Shown one piece after another: positions 1 through 8,319 of a DNA stretch of 64,000 bases. How positions within the stretch are numbered: position 1 is the first letter of the stretch; each line of letters begins with the position of its first letter. Origin of the DNA: Chitinophaga tropicalis (lineage in GTDB: Bacteria > Bacteroidota > Bacteroidia > Chitinophagales > Chitinophagaceae). The stretch is taken from contig NZ_WRXN01000006.1 in assembly GCF_009758205.1 (NCBI RefSeq), positions 434,001 to 498,000 of the forward strand, written 5' to 3'. The position numbers and the translations under genes were made by a program. The notes under the pieces were generated by a model that saw nothing but the letters and a program-made list of their open reading frames with translations, was not told the origin of the DNA and made no database searches.

Positions 1-606
1 CTTGAATACGCCACCAGCTTCCCGGAGAAGAGCAGGGAAGTGTACCTGACAGGGGAAGCCTTCTTTGATGTGCATGGAGATGCAGAAAAGCCATTTATAA
101 TTCATACGGATAAAATGGACATTAAGGTATTAGGTACCGCGTTCAACGTGAAATCCTATCCTAATGAGACCTCTACAGAGGCTACCTTGCTGAAAGGCGC
201 CATTGAAGTATCAGTAAATGATAATCCGGATGAAAAATTCGTGCTGAAACCATCCCAGAAATTTGTGGTCAACAATGGAGATTCCACCAGGAAGAAGTCG
301 GTTGCAGTAAAGAATGTATCATCGGCAGTTACAACACTGACCTATTTCCAGCAGCGGGATACGATGATCATGGAAACTTCCTGGCTCCAGAACAAACTGG
401 TATTCCAGGATGAAGATTTCGGAACACTGGCAAAAAGACTGGAACGTTGGTATAACGTCAGCATCCGCTTTAACAGGAACGATATGAGGCAGCTGAGATT
501 TACAGGCATCCTGGAAGGAGAGACAGTTGTAGAAGCATTCCATGCCCTGCGCCTGACCGAAGGTTTCAGCTACAGGATCGAAGATTCAACAATCGTGATA
601 TACTAA
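1..606 (+). CDS. FecR-family anti-sigma factor, 5' truncated by window edge
   Basis: The reading frame is open to base 1, so only the last 201 codons are seen. The fragment contains the FecR core (VYLTGEAFFDVHGDAEKPF, then the VLGTAFNVKSY strand) and a C-terminal DUF4974/STN-like domain of about 75 residues (LVFQDEDFGTLAKRLERWYNV onward). FecR proteins span the inner membrane, hold an ECF sigma factor in the cytoplasm and receive a signal from the STN domain of a TonB-dependent receptor. The next gene is a SusC homologue with an STN domain, the expected partner. The sigma factor gene and the N-terminal membrane segment presumably lie upstream of the window. Confidence 0.93.
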   Translation, partial: LEYATSFPEKSREVYLTGEAFFDVHGDAEKPFIIHTDKMDIKVLGTAFNVKSYPNETSTEATLLKGAIEVSVNDNPDEKFVLKPSQKFVVNNGDSTRKKSVAVKNVSSAVTTLTYFQQRDTMIMETSWLQNKLVFQDEDFGTLAKRLERWYNVSIRFNRNDMRQLRFTGILEGETVVEAFHALRLTEGFSYRIEDSTIVIY

Positions 607-912
607 AGAACGGCAGGCCGGAAAAAGATCGTAAACAAAAAATTCCTTTCATAAAGCGTGAAAGGTGAGATGAGAACCCTATGCCAATACCTATGTATGA
701 ACCAAACCTATGTATTGCCCTTTCATTTCACCAGAAACAAAGTGTTTAACGTTTAAAATTTTGTCTATGGGAAATAAGAGTACTTACTAGTAAAGATAAT
801 ACGGAGGCTTCTGCCTAACGGCCTCCGTTATATGATGAATTAGATCCTTAAATGTCAGGCTTTTCGCACGGGCACGGCATTTAACACTTTAATCACCCTT
901 AACATCTGAATT
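607..912 (+). other. fecR-susC intergenic region
   Basis: This 306-bp gap separates the anti-sigma gene from the receptor gene. It contains one clear hairpin (801-828, listed separately) and otherwise A/T-rich sequence. No convincing TAnnTTTG box or small ORF was found. It probably holds the promoter or leader of the following susC. Confidence 0.5.
801..828 (+). terminator. Hairpin between fecR and susC
   Basis: Arms ACGGAGGC (801-808) and GCCTCCGT (821-828) pair perfectly around a 12-nt loop. There is no U-tract after the stem, so it may be a weak terminator, an attenuator or an mRNA-stabilising 3' end. The other fecR/STN-susC locus in this window also has a hairpin at the same junction (59285-59306). 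Confidence 0.5.
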
Positions 913-3900
913 ATGAATTTTCACCTACGCCCCAGGGGCGTAAAGATCCCTTACGGGCTTCTAAAGCCAATGCTACTTATGAAACTCACGTTTGGATTAA
1001 TACTCCTGACGGGTATGAATGTCCTGGCCAACACTAAAATCACTCTTAACCTCCGTGATGCGGAATTTAAGAAAGTATTATCTGTTATTGAAAGTCAGAG
1101 CGATTACCGCTTTATGTTCAGTAACAGGAATGTTCCTGTAAATAACAAACTGGACATTCATGTGCAGGATGCGCAGATATCTACAGTAATGGACCTTATC
1201 CTGGACAAATCCGGCCTGACTTATAAAGAGCTGGCTAACAACCTGATCGTGATCATGCCTGAAGGCTCTCAGCTGAAGGCTATTAAAATAACCGGTAAGG
1301 TATTGGACCAGACTGGTGAAGCTTTGATCGGTGCTTCTGTAAAGATCAAAGGAACTAACGATGGGGTTGCAACAGATGAAAATGGTGGATTCACTATCAG
1401 TGCTCCTGAAGACGCTGTACTGGTGATCTCCTTCGTAGGTTTTAAAACACAGGAAGTCCCTGTAAGTGGTAAAACCGCTATGACGATCACTCTGCAGCAG
1501 AACGATAAAATGATCACAGAAGTGGTAGTAACAGCACTGGGTATCAAAAGAGAGCAAAAGGCTCTCGGATACGCAGTAAGTACTATCACTTCAGAACAGA
1601 TCACCGCCGCCGGTGCTACCAACTTTGCTTCCGCCCTGTATGGTAAAGCTGCCGGTGTGAAGATCACCACCGCCCCAGGTGGTGCAACCAGTGCAGTGAA
1701 CGTTCAGATCCGCGGTATCAACTCCCTCAACTATAATACACAACCACTGTATGTAGTAGATGGTGTTCAGATCAGGAACAATAACGAAACAGGCGGCGCC
1801 GGTTCTAACAACGGCGACTACTGGTCCGATTCCCGTATCCGCGGTAACGGTATCCTTGATATTAACCCTGCAGATATTGAAAACCTCACAGTACTGAAAG
1901 GTGCGAGCGCTACCGCATTGTACGGTTCCGACGCATCCAGCGGTGTGGTGGTTATTACAACTAAAAAAGGCGCCAGGGGCAGAGGAATGGGTGTAGACCT
2001 GAACTACTCTGCTACTGCTGAAAGAGTAGCTTTCGCTCCGCAATACCAGAACGTGTATGGGCCCGGTTACGAAAGAGAAGTGAACATTGCAAACGGCGCC
2101 AGAGCAGATGGTTGGATCCCTGAAGGAACAGATGGAACAGTAAGGCCTTATTTCAGGGCCTATGGTCAGTTTGGCCCCAAAATGGAAGGCCAGATGGTTC
2201 CCTGGTGGGATGGCACAATGCACGCCTATTCCCCCCAGCCAGATAACTATAAACAAATGTTCCAGAAGGGATACAATTCAAATTTGAATGTATCCCTTTC
2301 GAATATGACGGAAAAAGCAAATTACCGCTTCTCTTACACCCGCAGTGATTACAAAGGTATCCAGGTAGGTGGTGAACAGCAGCGTAATACCTTTAACCTG
2401 AACAGTACTATCAAACTGCATAACAAAGTAAGCCTGGACGTAGTAGGTGGTTATGTGAGCACTAAAGTGACCAACAGGCCTATGGTAATGGCTCAGATCT
2501 TCAACAGCTTTAACGGTTTCTTCAGCCGTGCGGAAGATATGGCAGTTATGTTCGATAAATACAAAACTACCAAAGGTTACAAATGGGTTGCTTACGATCA
2601 GACCCAGCTGAATCCTGATGAGGCGCTGAGATACAACATCCGCCCCGAGTTCCTGGATTTCCTCTGGAACCAGCTGCGTAACAGGGAGATTGAGAAACAG
2701 GACCGCCTGCTTTCCAGCGTAACCCTGAACATCGATGTTGCAAAAGGTCTGAAATTCCGTACCAGGGTTGGTAATGACTTCACCAGCTTAAACACCGAGA
2801 CCAAGAAATACAACGAAAAACCGGTTGCATTCAATACCGGCTCCAGCACCGGTCAGTATGCAGTAGTTAAAGGCCGTTACAGCATTGTGTATGGTGACTT
2901 ATTGTTAACATATGCAAATGATCCTAACAAGAAATTTGGTTACTCCTTCAGCGGTGGCTACCAGGCCCGCCAGGAAAGCTTCAGCGATCAGTCTTCCTCT
3001 ACAAACGGTGGTCTGGTAACTGCAAACTGGTTTAGTATCAACAACTCTTACAACGTTCAGACAACAACTGAAAAACGTAGCGGTATGCTGAAATATGCTT
3101 ACCTGGGTATCATGAACCTGAGCTACAATAACTACCTGTTCATGGAAGCTACGGCACGTCAGGAATATTCTTCCACACTGCCATCCAAGAACAATAGCTA
3201 CTTCTATCCTTCCGTTAACGGTAGCTTCGTCTTTACTGAAGCTTTCCGCATGCCAAGGATCTTCTCTTACGGTAAAGTACGTGCATCTTATGGTCTGGTG
3301 GGTAACGCTCCCCCTCCGTTCGAATCTAACATCACCTATACACAGAAACCAGTTCCAACTACCACAGGTTCCGTTCCTGTACTCGTTGCACAGAACAACT
3401 ATGGTAACGAAGAACTGAAATCTGAGATCAAGAAAGAAATGGAGTTCGGTTTTGAAACCAAGATCCTGAGCAACCGCCTGGGCCTGGATGTTTCCTACTA
3501 TAACAGTAAAGTGAACGATCTGCTGATGCGTCTGGCCGTTGCTGTAAGTAACGGTGCTCAGACAAGGATCACCAACGTAGGTCAGCTGCACAGCCGCGGT
3601 ATCGAAGTTGCCTTGAACGCAATGCCTGTGAACCGTAAGATCAAGTGGACTACCCGCCTGAACTTTGCCAACAGCGTTTCAAGAGTTGAAACACTGGCTC
3701 CCGGCGTAGAACAGATCGTATTCAAATATGCTTCCGTACAGTCTCTGAAAGTTGTTGCTGAAAAAGGCCAGCCTATCGGTAACATCTACATGTACGAACG
3801 CAAAAAAGATGCTAACGGAAGATTCATCATCAGCAGCTCCGGCTTATACGAGTTCGACGTATCCAAATATGTGAAAGTAGGCAACCTGCTGCCTAAAATA

Positions 3901-4521
3901 GTAGGCGGTTTTGCCAACACTATCACTTATCATAACCTGTCTCTGGACTTTATGCTGGATTACCGCTTTGGTGGAAAGATCGTATCTACTCCGCTGAAAT
4001 ACGGTACTGCCGCAGGTATGTATACTTCAACCATGAAGTATCGTGACGCTGATAACGGCGGTATTCCTTACTACGTTAACGCAGCTGGTCAGTCAGTACG
4101 CCTGGAAAGCCACAACAGCGTTTCTCCGAATGGACCAGTATGGCATGACGGCGTGATCCTGGATGGTGTAACCGAAGATGGTCAGGAAAATACCCAGATC
4201 ATTCAGGCTGCAAAATACTACCGTCAGACATTCAATGACGCGCAGGCAAGCTGGAATGAGCCTACCATTCAGAAGAATAACTACGTTAAACTGAGAGAAC
4301 TTGTATTGGGATATAACATCTCTAAATCAGCAGCAACTAAACTGCATGTACAGAGCCTGCGCCTTTCCCTGATCGGAAGGAACCTGCTGTATGTGTACAG
4401 GACTATGAAGAACCTGGACCCTGAAGCGCCACTCGGTGGAAGCTGGGTAAACCAGGGTATTGACCAGGGCTCTACTGCAGCTACACGTAGTTTCGGTTTC
4501 AGTCTGAACGCCAGCTTCTAA
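913..4521 (+). CDS. SusC/RagA TonB-dependent outer-membrane receptor with STN signalling domain
   Basis: The 1202-residue protein starts with a signal peptide (to about residue 39, MNVLA). An STN domain follows (about 42-116), then a carboxypeptidase-regulatory-like beta-sandwich (about 125-205, KITGKVLDQTGEALIGASV). A TonB-box-like strand (EVVVTALG) leads into a plug domain (NVQIRGINSLN, VLKGASATALYGSDASSGVVVITTKKG) and a 22-strand-type barrel. Such proteins import glycans or peptides with a SusD lid, powered by TonB. The STN domain couples ligand binding to the FecR upstream. The substrate cannot be read from sequence, but the sialidase-like gene downstream suggests a glycan. Confidence 0.95.
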   Translation: MNFHLRPRGVKIPYGLLKPMLLMKLTFGLILLTGMNVLANTKITLNLRDAEFKKVLSVIESQSDYRFMFSNRNVPVNNKLDIHVQDAQISTVMDLILDKSGLTYKELANNLIVIMPEGSQLKAIKITGKVLDQTGEALIGASVKIKGTNDGVATDENGGFTISAPEDAVLVISFVGFKTQEVPVSGKTAMTITLQQNDKMITEVVVTALGIKREQKALGYAVSTITSEQITAAGATNFASALYGKAAGVKITTAPGGATSAVNVQIRGINSLNYNTQPLYVVDGVQIRNNNETGGAGSNNGDYWSDSRIRGNGILDINPADIENLTVLKGASATALYGSDASSGVVVITTKKGARGRGMGVDLNYSATAERVAFAPQYQNVYGPGYEREVNIANGARADGWIPEGTDGTVRPYFRAYGQFGPKMEGQMVPWWDGTMHAYSPQPDNYKQMFQKGYNSNLNVSLSNMTEKANYRFSYTRSDYKGIQVGGEQQRNTFNLNSTIKLHNKVSLDVVGGYVSTKVTNRPMVMAQIFNSFNGFFSRAEDMAVMFDKYKTTKGYKWVAYDQTQLNPDEALRYNIRPEFLDFLWNQLRNREIEKQDRLLSSVTLNIDVAKGLKFRTRVGNDFTSLNTETKKYNEKPVAFNTGSSTGQYAVVKGRYSIVYGDLLLTYANDPNKKFGYSFSGGYQARQESFSDQSSSTNGGLVTANWFSINNSYNVQTTTEKRSGMLKYAYLGIMNLSYNNYLFMEATARQEYSSTLPSKNNSYFYPSVNGSFVFTEAFRMPRIFSYGKVRASYGLVGNAPPPFESNITYTQKPVPTTTGSVPVLVAQNNYGNEELKSEIKKEMEFGFETKILSNRLGLDVSYYNSKVNDLLMRLAVAVSNGAQTRITNVGQLHSRGIEVALNAMPVNRKIKWTTRLNFANSVSRVETLAPGVEQIVFKYASVQSLKVVAEKGQPIGNIYMYERKKDANGRFIISSSGLYEFDVSKYVKVGNLLPKIVGGFANTITYHNLSLDFMLDYRFGGKIVSTPLKYGTAAGMYTSTMKYRDADNGGIPYYVNAAGQSVRLESHNSVSPNGPVWHDGVILDGVTEDGQENTQIIQAAKYYRQTFNDAQASWNEPTIQKNNYVKLRELVLGYNISKSAATKLHVQSLRLSLIGRNLLYVYRTMKNLDPEAPLGGSWVNQGIDQGSTAATRSFGFSLNASF

Positions 4522-4554
4522 TTTTAAAAGATGACCCGTACAAACAGTAATGAT

Positions 4555-6207
4555 ATGAAAAAGAAATTACAGATTATAGGTTGCTTGATAGTACTGGTAG
4601 CAATGATTACCGGTACCGGTTGTAAGCGCCAATTGGATGACTACTACGTAGATCCTGACAAAACCACAAATCCTTCCATAGAGAAACTATTCTCTTCCAT
4701 ACTGGAAAATAACCGTGTACGCCCTCAGTATTATGATATGCGTACAATGACCTTCCTGGTAACAGGCGCCTTCGCACAAACAAGCATATTGTTTAACTCG
4801 GAGAACCGTTATCAGCAGAATATGGACTATACAGAGAAATTCTGGAATGATTTCTATACGCCCAGTAACCAGAGTAATGATCCAGGCGCATACAATACCG
4901 GCAACGGTATAATGGCACAGTACCGTACCATGCAGCGCCTGTTCAACCTCCTGCCAATAGATGAACGTGATAACTTCAGGATCTTTATGTACGCAGGAAG
5001 AGCTTTACTGCTTGACCAGACCGCACAGATGATAGATCTTTACGGAGATATTCCTTTCACTGAAGCCGGTTCACTGAACGTAACCAGCACAATTGCAAAC
5101 GCAAAATTCCAGGACCAGAAAGAATTATATGATACTGTTCTGACAGGCCTGAAAGACGTTTCAAACTGGCTGGCTGCTGCTACACTGAATACAAATGCTG
5201 CTGCGTCCTTTGCTACCCAGGACTACCTGTTAGGTGGTAGCATAGACAAATGGCGCCGTTTTGTAAACTCCCTCAGGTTCCGTTACCTGATGCGCGTTTC
5301 CAACGTACCGGACTTTGAAGCAAGAGTAAAAACAGAACTGCAGGAGATCCTTTCCAATCCTATACAATATCCGCTGATTGATGGCGCCGGCGTTGGTGAT
5401 AACTATAACCCTGCCAATACAGATGTAATATTGTACCAGTATACCAACTATACCAACACCCTGAGCGCCGCATTTACAGAAGTAAGTGCACAGGCAGCTC
5501 CGGACTACCTGTTGAATACTGTAATGAAGCCGGTCAACGACCCACGTATCCCATTCATGTTTGAAAAGAACGTCGTGAAAGTAGGAGATGTCTTTGTACC
5601 AAATGCAGAATACAGGGCAATGCCTAATACATATGGTAACTCCCAGCAGTCAGACAGTCTGAAGTACTACGCTATCTGGGATTCTACTATTTATGTTTAC
5701 AATAACAAACTGCCAGGCATTTATATGTCTGCCCCGGAAGTGAACTTCCTCAAAGCTGAAGCATTTGAGCGCTGGGGCCTTTCTGGTGGTACAGCACAAG
5801 GAAGTTATGAGCTTGCCGTGCGTCAGGCCATTGCTTTCATATATTTCCTGTATAACACCAATAGCACCAAGTATGAAGCGCTGACTCAGCCTTCCACTGC
5901 CACTGTAGATGCCTTTATGCAGAATGCTGCTATAGCTTACACTGGTACTACAGAGGAAAAACAGGAGAAGATCCTGACCCAGAAATGGCTGCACTTCAAC
6001 ATACTGCAGTCCCGCCAGGCCTGGGCTGAATATCGCCGTACCAAATATCCAAAGCTGAACGTGCCGGTAGCTCCGACAGTTGGATTTGAACTGCCTCCAA
6101 AAAGGCTGTTATATCCCACCAGCGAGGTTGCTTACAACACCAGTTACGCTGATGTAAAAGCAAAAGATACGCGCGATACCAAAGTATTCTGGGATGTAAA
6201 AGAATAG
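4555..6207 (+). CDS. SusD/RagB-like surface lipoprotein (SusD-like_2 type)
   Basis: This is the lipoprotein lid partner of the preceding SusC. The start at 4555 is preferred over an in-frame ATG at 4531, because it gives a normal SPII signal (MKKKLQIIGCLIVLVAMITGTGC) with the lipidated Cys at residue 23. The mature protein has the N-terminal layout of SusD-like_2 proteins (KTTNPSIEKLFSSIL then a TPR-like helical body), which bind ligand and close over the barrel. It follows susC by about 30 bp in the same operon and ends before a very strong hairpin at 6237-6285. Confidence 0.9.
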   Translation: MKKKLQIIGCLIVLVAMITGTGCKRQLDDYYVDPDKTTNPSIEKLFSSILENNRVRPQYYDMRTMTFLVTGAFAQTSILFNSENRYQQNMDYTEKFWNDFYTPSNQSNDPGAYNTGNGIMAQYRTMQRLFNLLPIDERDNFRIFMYAGRALLLDQTAQMIDLYGDIPFTEAGSLNVTSTIANAKFQDQKELYDTVLTGLKDVSNWLAAATLNTNAAASFATQDYLLGGSIDKWRRFVNSLRFRYLMRVSNVPDFEARVKTELQEILSNPIQYPLIDGAGVGDNYNPANTDVILYQYTNYTNTLSAAFTEVSAQAAPDYLLNTVMKPVNDPRIPFMFEKNVVKVGDVFVPNAEYRAMPNTYGNSQQSDSLKYYAIWDSTIYVYNNKLPGIYMSAPEVNFLKAEAFERWGLSGGTAQGSYELAVRQAIAFIYFLYNTNSTKYEALTQPSTATVDAFMQNAAIAYTGTTEEKQEKILTQKWLHFNILQSRQAWAEYRRTKYPKLNVPVAPTVGFELPPKRLLYPTSEVAYNTSYADVKAKDTRDTKVFWDVKE

Positions 6208-6236
6208 GCAGGCTTTATAATAATTTAGATGGGGGG

Positions 6237-6285
6237 CAAGGCCACAAAGCTAACAATGGCAGACATTGTTATCTTTGTGGCCTTG
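6237..6285 (+). terminator. Long 49-nt hairpin after susD
   Basis: The outer stem is 13 bp (6237-6249 with 6273-6285). After a single C/T mismatch an inner 8-bp stem TAACAATG/CATTGTTA (6251-6258, 6264-6271) closes a GCAGA loop. A short U-rich stretch (tcaattttta) follows. It looks like an intrinsic terminator for the susCD transcript. It lies only 30 bp before the sialidase-like start codon and contains the upstream in-frame ATG at 6229, which argues against that ATG as the real start. Confidence 0.85.
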
Positions 6286-6315
6286 TCAATTTTTATGGTG
6301 TCAGAGAATAGCATA

Positions 6316-7350
6316 ATGAAAAAATGTCTTTTACCGGTCCTGCTGCTGACCGCATTATCTCCCGTATTTGCCCAGCCTCAGGCCAGGCTTGTTAAAGAAG
6401 AATTCCTGATGGAGAAACCGCCCGTACCGGCAGCACATGCTTCCACAATCACAGAACTACCCGGAGGTGAACTGATGGCGTCCTGGTTTGGAGGAAGCAG
6501 GGAAAGTGCACCTGACGTATGTATCTATACCTCCGTTTTCTCAAAAGGTAAATGGTCAGCACCTGAAATAGCCGCTACCGGAGTAGTGAATGAAACTACC
6601 CGTTATGCCAGCTGGAACCCGGTATTATTCCTGTCCCGCCAGAGAAGGTTGTTCCTTTTCTACAAAGTAGGGCCCAATCCCCGGGAATGGTGGGGACTGA
6701 TGAAAACAAGTATAGACAACGGCCATACCTGGTCAGCAGCCCAGCGGCTGCCAGACAGTATACTCGGGCCTGTCCGGAATAAGCCCGTACAACTGAAAGA
6801 CGGCTCCATCCTGCATCCTTCCAGTACAGAGAGCCTGGATGAGAAGGTCTGGAACGCACACGTAGAGATATCAGACAGCACCGGCCATCACTGGCAACGC
6901 ATAGCAATAGATTGTGATACATTTGGCGTGATCCAGCCCTCCATCCTGTTTCACCGGGGTAACCGGCTGCAGATGCTGCTCAGAAGCAGGCAAAACGTAA
7001 TTGTTCAGAGCTGGTCCGGCAATAACGGACGTAGCTGGAGCCCGCTCACAAGACAACATATGCTGAACCCCAATTCCGGGATTGACGCAGTAACTACCCG
7101 GAACGGCTGGCAGGTACTGGTATATAACCCCGCCATTGCAGGAAAGGACTGGTCTGACGGAAGAAATGAACTGAGAGTAGCCGTTTCCAGGGATGGTGAG
7201 AACTGGAAAGATGTGTATGAACTGGAAAAACATGAAAAAGGGGAATTCAGCTATCCGGCTATTATCCAGTCAAAAGACGGATTATTGCATATTACCTATA
7301 CATACAACAGGCAGAATATTAAACATGTAGTGCTGAAACTGAAAAAATAA
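6316..7350 (+). CDS. Secreted BNR-repeat sialidase-family glycoside hydrolase-like protein
   Basis: The start at 6316 gives a signal peptide (MKKCLLPVLLLTALSPVFAQ); the longer reading begins inside a terminator hairpin. The 344-residue protein has Asp-box motifs of six-bladed sialidase propellers: SIDNGHTWS near residue 132, SGNNGRSWS near 230 and SRDGENW near 290. It also has the ELPGGELMASWFGGSRE opening found in BNR_2 proteins of Bacteroidota. Members include exo-sialidases and other exo-acting hydrolases of plant or host glycans, so the substrate is not fixed. Its place behind susCD suggests it processes the imported glycan at the surface or in the periplasm. No obvious own promoter fits between the hairpin and the ATG. 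Confidence 0.8.
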   Translation: MKKCLLPVLLLTALSPVFAQPQARLVKEEFLMEKPPVPAAHASTITELPGGELMASWFGGSRESAPDVCIYTSVFSKGKWSAPEIAATGVVNETTRYASWNPVLFLSRQRRLFLFYKVGPNPREWWGLMKTSIDNGHTWSAAQRLPDSILGPVRNKPVQLKDGSILHPSSTESLDEKVWNAHVEISDSTGHHWQRIAIDCDTFGVIQPSILFHRGNRLQMLLRSRQNVIVQSWSGNNGRSWSPLTRQHMLNPNSGIDAVTTRNGWQVLVYNPAIAGKDWSDGRNELRVAVSRDGENWKDVYELEKHEKGEFSYPAIIQSKDGLLHITYTYNRQNIKHVVLKLKK

Positions 7351-7353
7351 AAT

Positions 7354-7854
7354 ATGAAACAACCAGAAGTATGGATGCGGGGGCCCATAACAGGCGTTCC
7401 TCCTTTATTACAACCAGTAGCACACGCCTTACTCCAGGCTGGAGAAGAGATCCATGAGCTGTTTGAGGATTTTCCCGGGTCTCTGCTTTGGGAACAGCCT
7501 GCCGGCATGGCTTCTCCTGCTTTCCATTTACAGCATATTACAGGCGTTTTAGACAGGTTGTTCACTTATGCGTCAGCAATGCCGTTATCAGAAGAACAAC
7601 TGGCTTATTTAGCCTCGGAAGGCCGGAGAAATGAAGATGTAACAATAGCAGGACTGCTTGCCGCCCTTGACCGGCAAATAAAATTGTCTGTAGAGAAATT
7701 AAAAGATACAGATGAAACAACACTGACCAGCTTCAGGGGAATAGGCCGTAAACAACTTCCATCCACCGTAATGGGATTACTGTTCCACGCAGCAGAACAC
7801 ACCATGCGGCACAACGGTCAGCTGCTGGTTACCGTGAAAATATTAATACAATGA
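7354..7854 (+). CDS. DinB_2/YfiT-like four-helix-bundle protein
   Basis: This 166-residue cytoplasmic protein begins 3 bp after the sialidase stop. The DinB/YfiT fold is suggested by His residues in helix-like contexts (FHLQHITGVLDR near residue 50, and HAAEHTMRHNGQLL near 147-160), where the family binds a divalent metal. Relatives include thiol transferases and damage-inducible proteins of unknown chemistry. Tight coupling to the upstream gene suggests co-transcription, but nothing connects its function to glycan uptake. Confidence 0.75.
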   Translation: MKQPEVWMRGPITGVPPLLQPVAHALLQAGEEIHELFEDFPGSLLWEQPAGMASPAFHLQHITGVLDRLFTYASAMPLSEEQLAYLASEGRRNEDVTIAGLLAALDRQIKLSVEKLKDTDETTLTSFRGIGRKQLPSTVMGLLFHAAEHTMRHNGQLLVTVKILIQ

Positions 7855-8319
7855 ACCAGCGTTTATAACGTTATTGAATACACGTAGTATATAGTTGACC
7901 TCTTATAACTCCTTAATTGTTAATAAAAATTAAACATTGTTAACGCAAATCAAAACCCTCTTATAATATTTTGCTTTGTAAAAAAACTCTCTATTTTTAT
8001 CCCGGATTGCTAAATCGATTTTACTAAAGACAACAGAGGACGTAATCCGCAGGAACTATTGAATCTTATATAAGGGAAAAACCATGGGGACGGCTACGCC
8101 AGGATGAGTCATTGTCTTAGTCAACGTTATTGAAACTTATTTTATTCACACGTTTTTAAAAAAGCCTTTACTTATAGATACCAAAATCAGTTAAAATATA
8201 AACCAGGTCTGACTTTCGGCATTTATGAAAAATTTGTCTGAACGTTCCTTGAGATGAGCGCAAAGGAACGTATCGGGATTTACTTGTCATTTTATTTTCA
8301 ACCTAATACCAAAATTAGT
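7855..8319 (+). promoter_or_regulatory. Leader/promoter region of the second susC
   Basis: This 465-bp A/T-rich gap contains short repeats around TTGTTAA (7915-7945) and a clean inverted repeat at 8242-8271. It must hold the susC promoter, but no perfect TAnnTTTG box was found. The in-frame ATG at 8254 lies in the loop of that inverted repeat and is probably not used. Confidence 0.5.
8242..8271 (+). promoter_or_regulatory. 9-bp perfect inverted repeat in the susC leader
   Basis: Arms ACGTTCCTT (8242-8250) and AAGGAACGT (8263-8271) surround 12 nt, ending 48 bp before the chosen susC ATG. It could be an operator for a dimeric regulator or an RNA hairpin in the 5' leader. No U-tract follows, so it is not a standard terminator. 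Confidence 0.6.

Noticed and set aside
1591..2256. Minus-strand open frame inside the first susC
   Set aside because: A shadow frame of a strongly conserved coding gene; cysteine- and histidine-rich translation without any recognised domain.
6229..6315. Upstream in-frame start of the sialidase-like gene
   Set aside because: This part forms most of the terminator hairpin 6237-6285, and starting at 6316 gives a proper signal peptide.
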